Origin: Citrobacter youngae ATCC 29220
Lineage (GTDB): Bacteria; Pseudomonadota; Gammaproteobacteria; Enterobacterales; Enterobacteriaceae
Reading direction: 5' to 3'
Assembly (NCBI RefSeq): GCF_000155975.1
Contig: NZ_GG730300.1
Coordinates: 536,159 to 600,158 of the forward strand
DNA length: 64,000 nucleotides
The notes under the pieces are model-generated. The model saw nothing but the letters and a program-made list of their open reading frames with translations, did no database searches and was not told the DNA's origin. Shown piece by piece: positions 27,059 to 38,868 of the stretch; position 1 is the stretch's first letter; every line of letters starts with the position of its first letter. The position numbers and the translations under genes are program-made.

Positions 27059-27838
27059 ATGACCGATTTAACAGCAAGCAGCCTGCGTGCACTGAAACTG
27101 ATGGATCTGACCACCCTGAATGACGACGACACCAATGAAAAAGTGATCGCGCTGTGTCATCAGGCGAAGACCCCGGTTGGCAACACGGCAGCAGTCTGCA
27201 TCTATCCGCGTTTCATCCCTATTGCGCGTAAAACTCTGAAAGAGCAGGGCACGCCGGACATCCGTATCGCCACCGTCACCAACTTCCCGCACGGCAACGA
27301 CGACATCGAGATTGCGCTGGCGGAAACCCGCGCGGCGATTGCCTACGGCGCTGATGAAGTTGACGTGGTATTCCCGTACCGTGCGCTGATCGCCGGTAAT
27401 GAGCAGATTGGTTTCGATCTGGTTAAAGCCTGTAAAGACGCCTGTGCGGCAGCTAACGTGCTGCTGAAAGTGATTATCGAAACCGGCGAGCTGAAAGAAG
27501 AAGCCCTGATTCGTAAAGCGTCTGAAATCTCCATCAAAGCCGGTGCTGATTTCATCAAAACCTCTACCGGTAAAGTACCGGTCAATGCGACCCCAGAAAG
27601 CGCGCGCATCATGATGGAAGTGATCCGCGACATGGGCGTTTCTAAAACCGTTGGTTTTAAACCTGCGGGCGGCGTGCGCAGCGCAGAAGATGCGCAGCAG
27701 TTCCTCGCGATTGCTGACGAACTGTTTGGCGCCGACTGGGCAGATTCCCGCCATTACCGTTTTGGCGCATCCAGCCTGCTGGCGAGCCTGCTGAAAGCGC
27801 TGGGTCATGGCGACGGTAAGAGCGCAAGCAGCTACTAA
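27059..27838 (+). CDS. deoC: Deoxyribose-phosphate aldolase
   Basis: DeoC splits 2-deoxyribose 5-phosphate into acetaldehyde and glyceraldehyde 3-phosphate. The 259 residues equal E. coli DeoC; the Schiff-base lysine is K167 in [10 protein letters not shown], with D102 and the VGFKPAGGV lysine also in place. The ATG follows TTGGAGAA. It is the first gene of deoCABD, which turns deoxynucleosides into central metabolites, and is controlled by DeoR, CytR and CRP through the sites upstream. Confidence 0.97.
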   Translation: MTDLTASSLRALKLMDLTTLNDDDTNEKVIALCHQAKTPVGNTAAVCIYPRFIPIARKTLKEQGTPDIRIATVTNFPHGNDDIEIALAETRAAIAYGADEVDVVFPYRALIAGNEQIGFDLVKACKDACAAANVLLKVIIETGELKEEALIRKASEISIKAGADFIKTSTGKVPVNATPESARIMMEVIRDMGVSKTVGFKPAGGVRSAEDAQQFLAIADELFGADWADSRHYRFGASSLLASLLKALGHGDGKSASSY

Positions 27839-27853
27839 GCCTGAATTGTCCTG

Positions 27854-27926
27854 CGTAGGCCGGATAAGGCGTAAGCCGCCATCCGGCATGTTTTGCCTGA
27901 TGGCGCTTCGCTTATCAGGCCTACAA
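27854..27926. repeat. REP pair between deoC and deoA
   Basis: Two facing REP units (GTAGGCCGGATAAGGCG... and GCCTGATGGCGCTTCGC...) lie in the 148-bp gap within the deo operon. Confidence 0.9.
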
Positions 27927-27986
27927 CAGAGATGTTCCGCTGGCTGGGGGCTTCATGCTTACCCGGCCCATAATCGGGGGGTTACC

Positions 27987-29309
27987 GTGTTTCTCGCACA
28001 AGAAATTATTCGTAAAAAACGTGATGGTCACGCATTAAGCGACGAAGAGATCCGCTTCTTTATCAATGGCATTCGTGATAACACCATCTCAGAAGGGCAG
28101 ATTGCTGCTCTGGCGATGACCATTTTCTTTCATGATATGAGCATGCCTGAGCGAGTTTCGCTGACCATGGCGATGCGTGATTCAGGAACCGTGCTGGACT
28201 GGAAAAGCCTGCAACTGAACGGCCCGATTGTGGATAAACACTCTACCGGCGGCGTGGGTGACGTAACGTCACTGATGCTGGGTCCGATGGTGGCAGCCTG
28301 CGGCGGCTATATTCCGATGATTTCCGGGCGCGGGCTGGGTCATACCGGCGGTACGCTCGATAAACTGGAAGCGATTCCTGGGTTCGACATCTTCCCGGAC
28401 GACGCGCGTTTTCGTGAAATTATTAAAGACGTGGGTGTGGCGATTATTGGGCAAACCAGCTCGCTCGCACCGGCGGATAAACGTTTTTATGCCACCCGCG
28501 ATATTACTGCGACGGTGGATTCCATCCCGCTGATTACCGGCTCTATCCTCGCTAAAAAGCTGGCGGAAGGGCTGGATGCGCTGGTAATGGATGTGAAAGT
28601 AGGCAGCGGCGCGTTTATGCCGACCTATGAACTTTCTGAAGCCCTGGCCGAGGCGATTGTCGGCGTGGCGAACGGCGCTGGCGTACGTACCACCGCGCTG
28701 TTAACCGATATGAATCAGGTGCTGGCTTCCAGCGCAGGTAACGCGGTAGAAGTCCGCGAGGCAGTCCAGTTCCTGACCGGTGAATACCGTAATCCACGTC
28801 TGTTAGACGTCACCATGGCGCTGTGCGTGGAAATGCTGATCTCCGGCAAGCTGGCGAAAGATGACGCCGAAGCCCGCGCGAAACTGCAGGCGGTGCTGGA
28901 CAACGGTAAAGCGGCGGAGATTTTTGGCCGTATGGTTGCGGCGCAGAAAGGCCCGACCGACTTCGTCGAAAACTATGCGAAGTATCTGCCGACGGCAATG
29001 CTCAGCAAAGCCGTCTATGCTGATACCGAAGGTTTTGTCAGCGCGATGGATACCCGTGCGCTCGGTATGGCAGTCGTTTCTATGGGCGGCGGACGCCGTC
29101 AGGCATCGGACACCATTGATTACAGCGTCGGCTTTAGCGACATGGCCCGTTTGGGCGACAGCGTAGACGGACAGCGTCCGCTGGCGGTGATCCACGCGAA
29201 AGATGAAGCCAGCTGGCAGGAAGCGGCGAAAGCGGTCAAAGCGGCAATTAGCCTTGACGACAAAGCGCCAGAAATTACACCGACAGTCTATCGTCGTATA
29301 ACCGAATAA
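27987..29309 (+). CDS. deoA: Thymidine phosphorylase
   Basis: DeoA phosphorolyses thymidine and deoxyuridine to the base and deoxyribose 1-phosphate. Starting at the GTG at 27987 gives 440 residues, the E. coli length, with N-terminus [20 protein letters not shown]. The phosphate/substrate loop KHSTGGVGD is at 84-92. The frame is open back through the REP repeat to 27807 but that part is not protein-like. The start site has a G-rich ribosome-binding sequence. Confidence 0.97.
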   Translation: MFLAQEIIRKKRDGHALSDEEIRFFINGIRDNTISEGQIAALAMTIFFHDMSMPERVSLTMAMRDSGTVLDWKSLQLNGPIVDKHSTGGVGDVTSLMLGPMVAACGGYIPMISGRGLGHTGGTLDKLEAIPGFDIFPDDARFREIIKDVGVAIIGQTSSLAPADKRFYATRDITATVDSIPLITGSILAKKLAEGLDALVMDVKVGSGAFMPTYELSEALAEAIVGVANGAGVRTTALLTDMNQVLASSAGNAVEVREAVQFLTGEYRNPRLLDVTMALCVEMLISGKLAKDDAEARAKLQAVLDNGKAAEIFGRMVAAQKGPTDFVENYAKYLPTAMLSKAVYADTEGFVSAMDTRALGMAVVSMGGGRRQASDTIDYSVGFSDMARLGDSVDGQRPLAVIHAKDEASWQEAAKAVKAAISLDDKAPEITPTVYRRITE

Positions 29310-30584
<1,275 letters not shown>

Positions 30585-30591
30585 TGCCCGT

Positions 30592-30668
30592 TGCCGGATG
30601 GCGCTACGCTTATCCGGCCTACCAGGAATCGTTTTGTAGGCCGGATAAGGCGCAGCCGCCATCCGGCA
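30592..30668. repeat. REP pair between deoB and deoD
   Basis: Facing REP units TTGCCGGATGGCGCTACGC and GTAGGCCGGATAAGGCGCAG fill most of the 111-bp gap inside the deo operon. Confidence 0.9.
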
Positions 30669-30695
30669 AAAACAACAATGTAAAAGGAACTGAAG

Positions 30696-31415
30696 ATGGC
30701 AACTCCACATATTAATGCAGAAATGGGTGATTTCGCTGACGTCGTATTGATGCCGGGCGACCCGCTGCGTGCGAAGCACATTGCTGAAACTTTCCTCGAA
30801 GATATCCGTGAAGTGAACAACGTTCGCGGCATGTTAGGTTTCACCGGGACGTACAAAGGCCGTAAGATCTCCGTAATGGGCCACGGTATGGGTATCCCTT
30901 CCTGCTCTATCTACACCAAAGAGCTGATCACCGATTTCGGCGTGAAGAAAATTATTCGCGTAGGCTCCTGCGGCGCTGTGCGTATGGACGTCAAACTGCG
31001 TGACGTGGTTATCGGTATGGGCGCCTGCACCGACTCCAAAGTTAACCGTATCCGCTTTAAAGATCATGACTTTGCGGCTATCGCTGACTTTGACATGGTG
31101 CGTAACGCGGTTGACGCGGCAAAAGCGCTGGGCGTGGACGCGCGCGTGGGCAACCTGTTCTCCGCTGACCTGTTCTACTCTCCGGACGGTGAAATGTTCG
31201 ATGTGATGGAAAAATACGGCGTGCTGGGCGTGGAAATGGAAGCGGCGGGTATCTACGGCGTTGCGGCTGAATTTGGTGCCAAAGCGCTGACCATCTGCAC
31301 CGTGTCCGACCATATCCGTACTCACGAGCAGACTACTGCCGCTGAACGTCAGACAACTTTCAACGACATGATCAAAATCGCACTGGAATCCGTTCTGCTG
31401 GGCGATAAAGAGTAA
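30696..31415 (+). CDS. deoD: Purine nucleoside phosphorylase
   Basis: DeoD phosphorolyses purine (deoxy)nucleosides. It has 239 residues as in E. coli and forms trimeric-dimer hexamers in the family. Conserved parts are [20 protein letters not shown] at the N-terminus (His5 from the neighbouring subunit), the phosphate-binding GDPLRA, the E-M-E of GVEMEAAG and the catalytic Asp in TVSDHIR. AAAAGGAAC precedes the ATG. It ends the deo operon. Confidence 0.97.
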   Translation: MATPHINAEMGDFADVVLMPGDPLRAKHIAETFLEDIREVNNVRGMLGFTGTYKGRKISVMGHGMGIPSCSIYTKELITDFGVKKIIRVGSCGAVRMDVKLRDVVIGMGACTDSKVNRIRFKDHDFAAIADFDMVRNAVDAAKALGVDARVGNLFSADLFYSPDGEMFDVMEKYGVLGVEMEAAGIYGVAAEFGAKALTICTVSDHIRTHEQTTAAERQTTFNDMIKIALESVLLGDKE

Positions 31416-31423
31416 GACTGTGT

Positions 31424-31505
31424 TATGCCCGGTGGCGCTGCGCTTACCGGGCATACAAGGGGCTCGCGATCGTAGGCCGGATAAGGCGTAGCCGCCATCC
31501 GGCAA
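31424..31505. repeat. REP pair between deoD and lplA
   Basis: A diverged REP (TGCCCGGTGGCGCTGCGC) and a standard REP (GTAGGCCGGATAAGGCGTAG) face each other between convergent deoD and lplA, probably shielding both 3' ends. Confidence 0.88.
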
Positions 31506-31509
31506 TCAG

Positions 31510-32526
31510 TTAGCGTACCGCTTTGGAAATCCATGCCGACAGTTCCCGCAGCTCTTTTTCCTGCTCGGGGAAATCAACCAGCAGCGCCTCGCACTCCTGT
31601 TGCAGCATATCCGCCCGATATAAGCACCCTTGTAGTCGTCCCGCCAGCGCTTCTAACGGCGCGGGGTTGAGGCTGTCGGTAAAGACCTGTGCACGGGTGA
31701 TATGACCTTTTTCGACATCGAAATGCAGTTCGACGCCGCCCCAGGTGAAACGCTCGTCCAGGAGGTGCGAGAAAGCCGGCGCCTGTCCAAAGTTCCACTC
31801 CCAGCTGCTTTGGCGGGCAAACGTTTCGGCAAAGTTCGGCAGATTCGGCGTTTTATCGGGCGAGATCGCTTCCGCTTCGACGCGTTCGCCATAATGGGCG
31901 AAAAAGGCTTCCGTGACCGCCTGACACACCTGTTCATGAGTGATTCCCGGTAACAGCTCCGTCAGGTTCGCCACGCGTGAGCGTACAGAGGTGATTCCTT
32001 TCGCCGCGAGTTTCTTTTTATCCGGATTCAGGTAGTTCGCCAGACGGCTGAGGTCGGCATTGAGTAGCAACGTACCGTGATGGAAGCCGCGATCTTTGGT
32101 TTCGCGATAGGCTGAACCGGAGACTTTGCGATCGCCGTCCGGCGTTTTCACCACCAGATCGTTGCGTCCGGAGGCATCCGCTATAACGCCCAATGAATTC
32201 AATGCGTTGAGTACAATAGCGGTAGAAATGGTTTTGTCGTATTCCGGTTTACCGGCCATAAAGGTAAAGCAGGTATTGCCTAAATCATGGAACACCGCGC
32301 CGCCGCCGCTGCTGCGACGGGCGAGCCGCACGTTGTCTTCCTCCATGCGGCGGGTATTACACTCTTTCCACGGATTTTGCGCCCGGCCAATCACCACCGT
32401 ATCGGCGTTACGCCATAAGAACAGAACGCGCTGCGTGGCTGGCATCTGGCGAAAAATACACTCTTCAACCGCCAGGTTAAACCACGGATCGTAAGAGTCA
32501 GAGATAAACAGGCGCAGGGTAGTCAT
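31510..32526 (-). CDS. lplA: Lipoate-protein ligase A
   Basis: LplA activates free lipoate with ATP and attaches it to E2 subunits and GcvH. The 338 residues equal E. coli LplA. The lipoyl-adenylate pocket [12 protein letters not shown] is at 70-81 and the catalytic lysine is K134 in [11 protein letters not shown]. The C-terminal accessory domain is present in full. It lies 15 bp downstream of ytjB on the same strand, so the two form an operon. Confidence 0.97.
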   Translation of the reverse strand: MTTLRLFISDSYDPWFNLAVEECIFRQMPATQRVLFLWRNADTVVIGRAQNPWKECNTRRMEEDNVRLARRSSGGGAVFHDLGNTCFTFMAGKPEYDKTISTAIVLNALNSLGVIADASGRNDLVVKTPDGDRKVSGSAYRETKDRGFHHGTLLLNADLSRLANYLNPDKKKLAAKGITSVRSRVANLTELLPGITHEQVCQAVTEAFFAHYGERVEAEAISPDKTPNLPNFAETFARQSSWEWNFGQAPAFSHLLDERFTWGGVELHFDVEKGHITRAQVFTDSLNPAPLEALAGRLQGCLYRADMLQQECEALLVDFPEQEKELRELSAWISKAVR

Positions 32527-32541
32527 AGCGATTTCCTTTTC

Positions 32542-33177
32542 TTAATCATCTTTATCTTCTTCCTGCACCGGTTTGTTGGCGGTCAGCAGGAACGGCGATT
32601 GTTGCCAGCGGGTGCGCTTACCTTGCAGTAACGTCCGGGTCAGCACCACGCCAATCGCCAGTGACAGGAGCAGCATAAGGCGTAGAATGTTGGTGGTGTT
32701 ATCCACCTGTTTGGCCTCGGTGGCGAGCGTGTGGGTATCCAGCGTCAGGCGCAGATAACCCAGAGGACCATTTTTGCCATGAATGGGTTCGACAATCTGC
32801 TGGTTAAAATAGCCCCCGGCTTTTTTACCGTCCAGCGCCAGCCGGTCACGAACGTTTACGCTCTCACCGGTACGGGTAATCAGGTCACCCTGTTCATCGT
32901 ACACACCTGCATCCAGAATACGGCTACTTTCAGTCAGCTGCGTGAGCACCGCTTTAATGCGCTTTTCATCCGGCGTTTCGGTATGCATCAGCGGCGCGAC
33001 GTTTAAGGCGACCTGACGGGCCAGCGTACGGGCCAGCTCTTCCAGTTGCGGATTACGTTGTTGCTGGTGGCTTTGGCTAAACCAGGATGCGCCCTGCATC
33101 AGGGCGACGAGCAGCGCCAGGCAGGACAATACAATCACTGCACGATGTAGTCGGAATTTCAGTTTTGTGCGAGCCAT
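32542..33177 (-). CDS. ytjB: Membrane protein YtjB (Smp)
   Basis: This 211-residue protein has an N-terminal membrane helix (about 12-32), a periplasmic domain of about 130 residues and a second helix at about 165-185, the topology of a sensor lacking its output domain. It matches E. coli YtjB/Smp (214), whose role is not defined. It is divergent from serB across 116 bp and upstream of lplA. Confidence 0.92.
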   Translation of the reverse strand: MARTKLKFRLHRAVIVLSCLALLVALMQGASWFSQSHQQQRNPQLEELARTLARQVALNVAPLMHTETPDEKRIKAVLTQLTESSRILDAGVYDEQGDLITRTGESVNVRDRLALDGKKAGGYFNQQIVEPIHGKNGPLGYLRLTLDTHTLATEAKQVDNTTNILRLMLLLSLAIGVVLTRTLLQGKRTRWQQSPFLLTANKPVQEEDKDD

Positions 33178-33293
33178 ATTCCACCTGCTGAAAATTTGAG
33201 ACTTAATGTTGCCAGAAGCGCTGGTTACAGGGTAGCCTCATGCGTTATTTTCCCCTGGATGATTCCGACCCGAACGATTTTACAGGAGCTTTA

Positions 33294-34262
33294 ATGCCTA
33301 ACATTACCTGGTGCGATCTACCTGAAGATGTCTCTCTGTGGCCAGGTCTGCCCCTCTCTTTAAGCGGTGACGAAGTCATGCCGCTGGATTACCACGCGGG
33401 CCGCAGTGGTTGGCTGCTGTACGGTCGTGGGCTGGATAAACAACGTCTCACGCAATACCAGAGCAAACTGGGCGCGGCGATGGTGATCGTGGCGGCGTGG
33501 TGCGTTGAGGATTATCAGGTGATTCGCCTGGCAGGGTCGTTAACGCCGCGGGCGACAAAACTGGCGCATGACGCCAGGCTGGATGTTGCGCCATTAGGTA
33601 AAATTCCGCATCTGCGTACGCCAGGTTTGCTGGTGATGGACATGGACTCGACGGCAATCCAGATCGAGTGTATTGATGAAATCGCGAAGCTGGCCGGAAC
33701 CGGCGAGATGGTCGCAGAAGTGACCGAACGCGCGATGCGCGGTGAGCTGGACTTTACCGCCAGCCTGCGCAGCCGCGTGGCGACGCTAAAGGGCGCGGAT
33801 GCCAATATTTTGCACCAGGTGCGCGAAACGCTACCGCTGATGCCTGGCCTGACTCAACTGGTATTGAAGCTGGAAACGCTCGGCTGGAAAGTGGCTATCG
33901 CCTCCGGTGGCTTTACCTTCTTTGCCGATTATCTGCGTAACAAGCTGCGTCTGACGGCGGCGGTGGCCAATGAGCTGGAGATCATGGACGGGAAATTCAC
34001 CGGCAACGTGATTGGCGACATCGTTGATGCGCAGTACAAAGCCAATACCCTGACCCGCCTGGCGCAGGAGTATGAAATTCCGCTGGCGCAGACGGTAGCG
34101 ATCGGCGACGGTGCCAACGATCTGCCGATGATCAAAACGGCCGGATTGGGGATTGCCTACCATGCGAAACCGAAAGTGAATGAAAAAACGGAGATCACCA
34201 TCCGTCACGCTGACCTGATGGGCGTGTTCTGCATTCTCTCCGGCAGCATGAACCAGAAATGA
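33294..34262 (+). CDS. serB: Phosphoserine phosphatase
   Basis: SerB removes phosphate from L-phosphoserine in the last step of serine synthesis. From the ATG at 33294 (after CAGGAGC) it has 322 residues as in E. coli. The N-terminal 105 residues form an ACT-like regulatory part; the HAD core has DMDST (116-120), ASGGFTFF and GDGANDLPM. It heads serB-radA-nadR. Frame open upstream to 33240 is not used. Confidence 0.97.
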   Translation: MPNITWCDLPEDVSLWPGLPLSLSGDEVMPLDYHAGRSGWLLYGRGLDKQRLTQYQSKLGAAMVIVAAWCVEDYQVIRLAGSLTPRATKLAHDARLDVAPLGKIPHLRTPGLLVMDMDSTAIQIECIDEIAKLAGTGEMVAEVTERAMRGELDFTASLRSRVATLKGADANILHQVRETLPLMPGLTQLVLKLETLGWKVAIASGGFTFFADYLRNKLRLTAAVANELEIMDGKFTGNVIGDIVDAQYKANTLTRLAQEYEIPLAQTVAIGDGANDLPMIKTAGLGIAYHAKPKVNEKTEITIRHADLMGVFCILSGSMNQK

Positions 34263-34267
34263 TTTAA

Positions 34268-34321
34268 TTGCCCGATGGCAAGGCGAGCGTAGGCCGAATA
34301 CGCGCCAGCGCCATCCGGCAA
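34268..34321. repeat. Partial REP pair between serB and radA
   Basis: A short, diverged REP pair (CCCGATGGCAAGGCGAGCGTAGG and CGCCATCCGGCA) lies in the gap before radA. Confidence 0.75.
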
Positions 34322-34345
34322 CAGCGCTAACGAAAGAGGTAAAAC

Positions 34346-35728
34346 GTGGCAAAAGCTCCAAAACGCGCCTTTGTTTGTAATGAATGCGGGGCCGATTACC
34401 CGCGCTGGCAGGGGCAATGCAGCGCCTGCCAGGCCTGGAACACCATTACCGAGGTGCGCCTTGCCGCGTCGCCGACGGTGGCGCGTAACGAGCGGCTCAG
34501 CGGCTATGCCGGGAATGCGGGCGTCGCAAAAGTGCAGAAGCTGTCTGACATCAGCCTTGAGGAATTGCCGCGTTTTTCCACCGGCTTTAAAGAGTTTGAC
34601 CGCGTGCTGGGCGGCGGTGTGGTGCCCGGCAGCGCCATTCTGATTGGCGGTAACCCCGGAGCGGGCAAATCGACGTTGCTGCTGCAAACGCTGTGCAAGC
34701 TCGCCGAGCAGATGAAAACGCTGTACGTTACCGGCGAAGAGTCGCTACAGCAGGTGGCGATGCGCGCCCATCGTCTGGGATTGCCGACGGCGAATCTGAA
34801 TATGCTGTCGGAAACCAGCATCGAACAAATTTGCCTGATTGCCGAAGAAGAGCAGCCGAAGCTGATGGTGATCGACTCCATTCAGGTCATGCACATGGCG
34901 GATATCCAGTCGTCGCCGGGCAGCGTGGCGCAGGTGCGGGAAACCGCCGCTTACCTGACGCGCTTTGCCAAAACGCGCGGCGTGGCGATTGTGATGGTCG
35001 GCCACGTCACCAAAGACGGATCGCTGGCCGGACCGAAGGTGCTGGAACACTGTATTGACTGTTCGGTGCTGCTCGACGGCGATGCCGACTCCCGTTTCCG
35101 TACCCTGCGTAGCCATAAAAACCGCTTTGGCGCGGTCAATGAGCTGGGCGTCTTTGCCATGACCGAGCAGGGGCTGCGTGAAGTCAGCAACCCTTCCGCT
35201 ATCTTCTTAAGCCGTGGCGACGAAGTCACCTCCGGCAGCTCGGTGATGGTGGTCTGGGAAGGTACGCGTCCGCTGCTGGTAGAGATTCAGGCGCTGGTCG
35301 ATCACTCAATGATGGCGAACCCGCGTCGCGTGGCGGTCGGTCTGGAACAGAACCGTCTGGCGATTCTGCTGGCGGTGCTGCATCGTCATGGCGGTTTGCA
35401 GATGGCGGACCAGGATGTATTCGTCAACGTGGTCGGCGGTGTCAAAGTCACGGAAACCAGCGCCGACCTGGCGCTGCTGCTGGCAATGGTTTCCAGCCTG
35501 CGTGACAGACCGCTGCCGCAGGATTTAGTCGTCTTTGGCGAAGTGGGGCTGGCGGGAGAAATTCGTCCGGTGCCGAGCGGCCAGGAGCGTATTTCTGAAG
35601 CGGCGAAGCACGGCTTCCGCCGGGCGATTGTGCCTGCCGCCAACGTCCCTAAAAAAGTGCCGGAAGGGATGCAGGTTTTTGGCGTTAAAAAGCTTGCAGA
35701 TGCGTTAAGCGTGTTTGACGACTTATAA
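34346..35728 (+). CDS. radA: DNA repair protein RadA (branch migration)
   Basis: RadA (Sms) is a RecA-like motor that drives branch migration of recombination intermediates. The 460-residue protein has an N-terminal zinc finger (C11, C14, C25, C28), Walker A GNPGAGKS (102-109), Walker B LMVIDS, the RadA-specific KNRFG (258-262) and a C-terminal Lon-protease-like domain from about 285. The start is GTG with AAGAGG upstream. Confidence 0.97.
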   Translation: MAKAPKRAFVCNECGADYPRWQGQCSACQAWNTITEVRLAASPTVARNERLSGYAGNAGVAKVQKLSDISLEELPRFSTGFKEFDRVLGGGVVPGSAILIGGNPGAGKSTLLLQTLCKLAEQMKTLYVTGEESLQQVAMRAHRLGLPTANLNMLSETSIEQICLIAEEEQPKLMVIDSIQVMHMADIQSSPGSVAQVRETAAYLTRFAKTRGVAIVMVGHVTKDGSLAGPKVLEHCIDCSVLLDGDADSRFRTLRSHKNRFGAVNELGVFAMTEQGLREVSNPSAIFLSRGDEVTSGSSVMVVWEGTRPLLVEIQALVDHSMMANPRRVAVGLEQNRLAILLAVLHRHGGLQMADQDVFVNVVGGVKVTETSADLALLLAMVSSLRDRPLPQDLVVFGEVGLAGEIRPVPSGQERISEAAKHGFRRAIVPAANVPKKVPEGMQVFGVKKLADALSVFDDL

Positions 35729-35757
35729 CCCTCTGTATGCAGTGATGTTGTATAATT

Positions 35758-35836
35758 TGCCGGATGGCGACGCAATGCGTCTTATCCGGCCTACGGATTG
35801 ATGTTGTAGGCCTGATAAGCGAAGCGCCATCAGGCT
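35758..35836. repeat. REP pair between radA and nadR
   Basis: Facing REP units GCCGGATGGCGACGCAATGCG and GTAGGCCTGATAAGCGAAGCG lie in the gap 33 bp before the nadR start. Confidence 0.9.
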
Positions 35837-35868
35837 GTGTTACACGTTTTTTCCAGCAGGAGGCTCTT

Positions 35869-37101
35869 GTGTCATCGTTCGACTATCTCAAAACCGCCAT
35901 TAAGCAAAAGGGCTGTACCCTGCAACAGGTGGCGGATGCCAGTGGCATGACCAAGGGATATTTAAGCCAACTGCTGAATGCCAAAATCAAAAGCCCCAGC
36001 GCGCAAAAGCTGGAGGCGTTGCACCGTTTTCTTGGGCTGGAGTTTCCGCGCCAGCAGAAGAATATCGGCGTGGTGTTCGGTAAGTTTTATCCGCTGCACA
36101 CTGGTCATATCTATCTTATCCAGCGCGCCTGTAGTCAGGTCGATGAACTGCATATCATCATGGGCTATGACGATACGCGCGATCGCAGCCTGTTTGAAGA
36201 CAGCGCCATGTCGCAGCAGCCGACGGTGCCCGATCGTCTGCGTTGGCTGCTGCAAACCTTTAAGTATCAGAAAAATATCCGTATTCATGCCTTCAATGAA
36301 GAGGGGATGGAGCCGTATCCGCACGGGTGGGACGTGTGGAGCAACGGGATCAAAACCTTTATGCAGGAGAAAGGGATCCAGCCAAACTGGATTTACACTT
36401 CTGAAGAATCAGATGCCCCGCAGTACCTGGAACATCTGGGGATCGAAACGGTGCTGGTGGATCCGAAACGGACGTTTATGAGCATCAGCGGCGGACAAAT
36501 CCGTGAAAACCCGTTTCGCTATTGGGAGTATATTCCCACCGAAGTGAAGCCGTTTTTCGTGCGTACCGTGGCGATCCTCGGCGGGGAGTCGAGCGGAAAA
36601 TCCACGCTGGTGAACAAGCTTGCCAATATCTTCAATACCACCAGCGCGTGGGAATACGGGCGTGATTACGTCTTCTCCCATTTGGGCGGCGACGAAATGG
36701 CGTTGCAGTATTCCGACTACGATAAGATCGCTCTCGGGCAAGCGCAATACATTGATTTTGCGGTTAAGTATGCCAATAAGGTGGCGTTCATCGACACCGA
36801 CTTTGTTACCACTCAGGCATTCTGTAAAAAGTATGAAGGGCGTGAACACCCGTTTGTGCAGGCGCTGATTGATGAGTATCGCTTTGACCTGGTGATCCTG
36901 CTGGAAAACAACACCCCATGGGTCGCGGATGGTTTGCGTAGCCTCGGTAGTTCGGTTGACCGTAAGGCATTCCAGTCGCTGCTGGTTGAGATGTTACAGG
37001 AAAACAATATCGATTTCGTGCACGTTCAGGAGCCTGACTACGATGGCCGATTCCTGCGCTGCGTGGAGCTGGTGAAAGAGTTGATGGGCGAGCAGAGATA
37101 G
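35869..37101 (+). CDS. nadR: Trifunctional NAD regulator/NMN adenylyltransferase/ribosylnicotinamide kinase
   Basis: NadR represses NAD-synthesis genes, converts NMN to NAD and phosphorylates nicotinamide riboside. The 410 residues have a helix-turn-helix (about 6-60, LQQVADASGMTKGYLSQLL), an adenylyltransferase domain (GKFYPLHTGH 71-80, ISGGQIREN near 206-214) and a kinase domain with GGESSGKST (238-246). It starts at GTG 35869 with CAGGAGG upstream; the frame open before that runs through a REP and is not protein. Confidence 0.97.
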   Translation: MSSFDYLKTAIKQKGCTLQQVADASGMTKGYLSQLLNAKIKSPSAQKLEALHRFLGLEFPRQQKNIGVVFGKFYPLHTGHIYLIQRACSQVDELHIIMGYDDTRDRSLFEDSAMSQQPTVPDRLRWLLQTFKYQKNIRIHAFNEEGMEPYPHGWDVWSNGIKTFMQEKGIQPNWIYTSEESDAPQYLEHLGIETVLVDPKRTFMSISGGQIRENPFRYWEYIPTEVKPFFVRTVAILGGESSGKSTLVNKLANIFNTTSAWEYGRDYVFSHLGGDEMALQYSDYDKIALGQAQYIDFAVKYANKVAFIDTDFVTTQAFCKKYEGREHPFVQALIDEYRFDLVILLENNTPWVADGLRSLGSSVDRKAFQSLLVEMLQENNIDFVHVQEPDYDGRFLRCVELVKELMGEQR

Positions 37102-37107
37102 GTTAAA

Positions 37108-37189
37108 TGCCGGATGGCGCTGCGCTTATCCGGCCTACAAGTCGCACTAACCTCGTAGGCCGGATAAGGCGTAACGCCGCCATCCGGCG
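37108..37189. repeat. REP pair between nadR and ettA
   Basis: Two facing REP units (TGCCGGATGGCGCTGCGC and GTAGGCCGGATAAGGCGTAA) fill the gap between the convergent genes. Confidence 0.92.
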
Positions 37190-37200
37190 CTTAACGGTAA

Positions 37201-38868
37201 TTACTTAGCAATACGCTTGTACTTAATACGCTTCGGCTCCAGCGCATCAGCGCCCAGCGTGCGTTTCTTGTACTCTTCGTATTCGGTAAAGTTACCTTCG
37301 AAGAACTCAACCTTACCTTCATCCTGGTAGTCCAGAATGTGGGTGGCGATACGGTCGAGGAACCAACGGTCGTGCGAGATAACCATCGCGCAGCCCGGGA
37401 ACTCCAGCAGGGCGTTTTCCAGCGCGCGCAGGGTTTCGATATCCAGGTCGTTGGTCGGTTCGTCGAGCAGCAGCATGTTGCCGCCAACCTGCAGCAGCTT
37501 CGCCAGGTGCAGACGACCGCGCTCACCGCCGGACAGCTCGCCAACGCGTTTACCCTGATCCACGCCCTTGAAGTTAAAGCGGCCTACGTAGGCGCGGCTT
37601 GGCATTTCGGTGTTGCCGATCTTCATGATATCCAGCCCGCCGGAAACTTCTTCCCACACGGTTTTGCTGTTATCCATTGCGTCACGGAACTGGTCAACGG
37701 AGGCCAGCTTCACGGTTTCGCCCAGCGTGATGGTGCCGCTGTCAGGCTGTTCCTGGCCGGACATCATACGGAACAGCGTCGATTTACCCGCGCCGTTCGG
37801 ACCGATGATGCCGACGATAGCGCCTTTCGGTACCGAGAAGCTCAGGTCGTCGATCAGCACGCGATCGCCGTAGGATTTACGCAGATTGCTGACCTCAACG
37901 ACTTTATCGCTCAGACGAGGTCCAGGTGGAATAAACAGTTCGTTGGTTTCGTTACGCTTCTGGTATTCGGTGTTATTCAGCTCTTCGAAGCGCGCCAGAC
38001 GGGCTTTGCCCTTAGACTGACGGCCTTTGGCACCCTGGCGCACCCACTCCAGCTCTTTCTCGATAGACTTACGACGAGCGGCTTCCTGGGAAGCTTCCTG
38101 CGCCAGACGCTGATCTTTCTGCTCCAGCCAGGAAGAGTAGTTGCCTTCCCACGGAATACCTTCACCGCGGTCAAGCTCCAGAATCCATCCGGCAACGTTG
38201 TCGAGGAAGTAACGGTCGTGGGTAATCGCCACTACGGTGCCTTCGAAGTCGTGCAGGAAGCGTTCCAGCCAGGCGACGGATTCAGCGTCCAGGTGGTTAG
38301 TCGGTTCGTCGAGCAGCAGCATGTCTGGTTTTTCCAGCAGCAGACGGCACAGCGCGACGCGGCGGCGTTCACCACCGGAAAGGTTTTCAATTTTGGCATC
38401 CCAGTCCGGCAGACGCAGGGCGTCAGCGGCGCGTTCGAGCTGCACGTTCAGGTTATGGCCGTCGTGCGCCTGGATAATCTCTTCAAACTTGCCCTGTTGC
38501 GCGGCAAGTTTATCGAAGTCGGCGTCCGGTTCAGCGTACTTCGCATACACTTCATCCAGGCCTTTCAGGGCGTTAACGACTTCGGCAACCGCTTCTTCAA
38601 CCGATTCACGGACGGTATGTTCCGGGTTTAATTTGGGTTCCTGCGGCAGGTAACCAATTTTGATGCCAGGCTGTGGGCGAGCTTCACCTTCGATTTCGGT
38701 ATCAATGCCGGCCATGATGCGCAGCAGGGTTGATTTACCCGCGCCGTTCAGGCCGAGTACACCGATTTTGGCTCCAGGGAAGAAGCTCAGTGAGATGTTT
38801 TTAAGAATATGACGTTTCGGCGGAACGACTTTGCCGACACGATGCATGGTATAAACGAATTGAGCCAC
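37201..38868 (-). CDS. ettA: Energy-dependent translational throttle protein EttA (ABC-F)
   Basis: EttA is a soluble ABC-F ATPase that binds the ribosomal E site and gates entry into elongation according to the ATP/ADP ratio. The 555 residues hold two ABC domains with Walker A GLNGAGKST and GPNGAGKST, signature LSGGERRR and LSGGERGR, and the P-site tRNA-interaction linker between them (about 245-320, rich in Arg/Lys/Glu). It starts with GTG, as in E. coli. It is divergent from slt across 207 bp. Confidence 0.97.
   Translation of the reverse strand: MAQFVYTMHRVGKVVPPKRHILKNISLSFFPGAKIGVLGLNGAGKSTLLRIMAGIDTEIEGEARPQPGIKIGYLPQEPKLNPEHTVRESVEEAVAEVVNALKGLDEVYAKYAEPDADFDKLAAQQGKFEEIIQAHDGHNLNVQLERAADALRLPDWDAKIENLSGGERRRVALCRLLLEKPDMLLLDEPTNHLDAESVAWLERFLHDFEGTVVAITHDRYFLDNVAGWILELDRGEGIPWEGNYSSWLEQKDQRLAQEASQEAARRKSIEKELEWVRQGAKGRQSKGKARLARFEELNNTEYQKRNETNELFIPPGPRLSDKVVEVSNLRKSYGDRVLIDDLSFSVPKGAIVGIIGPNGAGKSTLFRMMSGQEQPDSGTITLGETVKLASVDQFRDAMDNSKTVWEEVSGGLDIMKIGNTEMPSRAYVGRFNFKGVDQGKRVGELSGGERGRLHLAKLLQVGGNMLLLDEPTNDLDIETLRALENALLEFPGCAMVISHDRWFLDRIATHILDYQDEGKVEFFEGNFTEYEEYKKRTLGADALEPKRIKYKRIAK

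Noticed and set aside
27807-27986. 60-residue extension of deoA
   Set aside because: It is encoded by the end of deoC and a REP pair; thymidine phosphorylase begins at [10 protein letters not shown].
37339-38631. 430-codon frame antisense to ettA
   Set aside because: Shadow of the biased codon use of ettA; no ribosome-binding site or family resemblance. Same reasoning for the 391-codon frame antisense to slt (39601-40776) and the 346-codon frame antisense to thrA (50906-51946).
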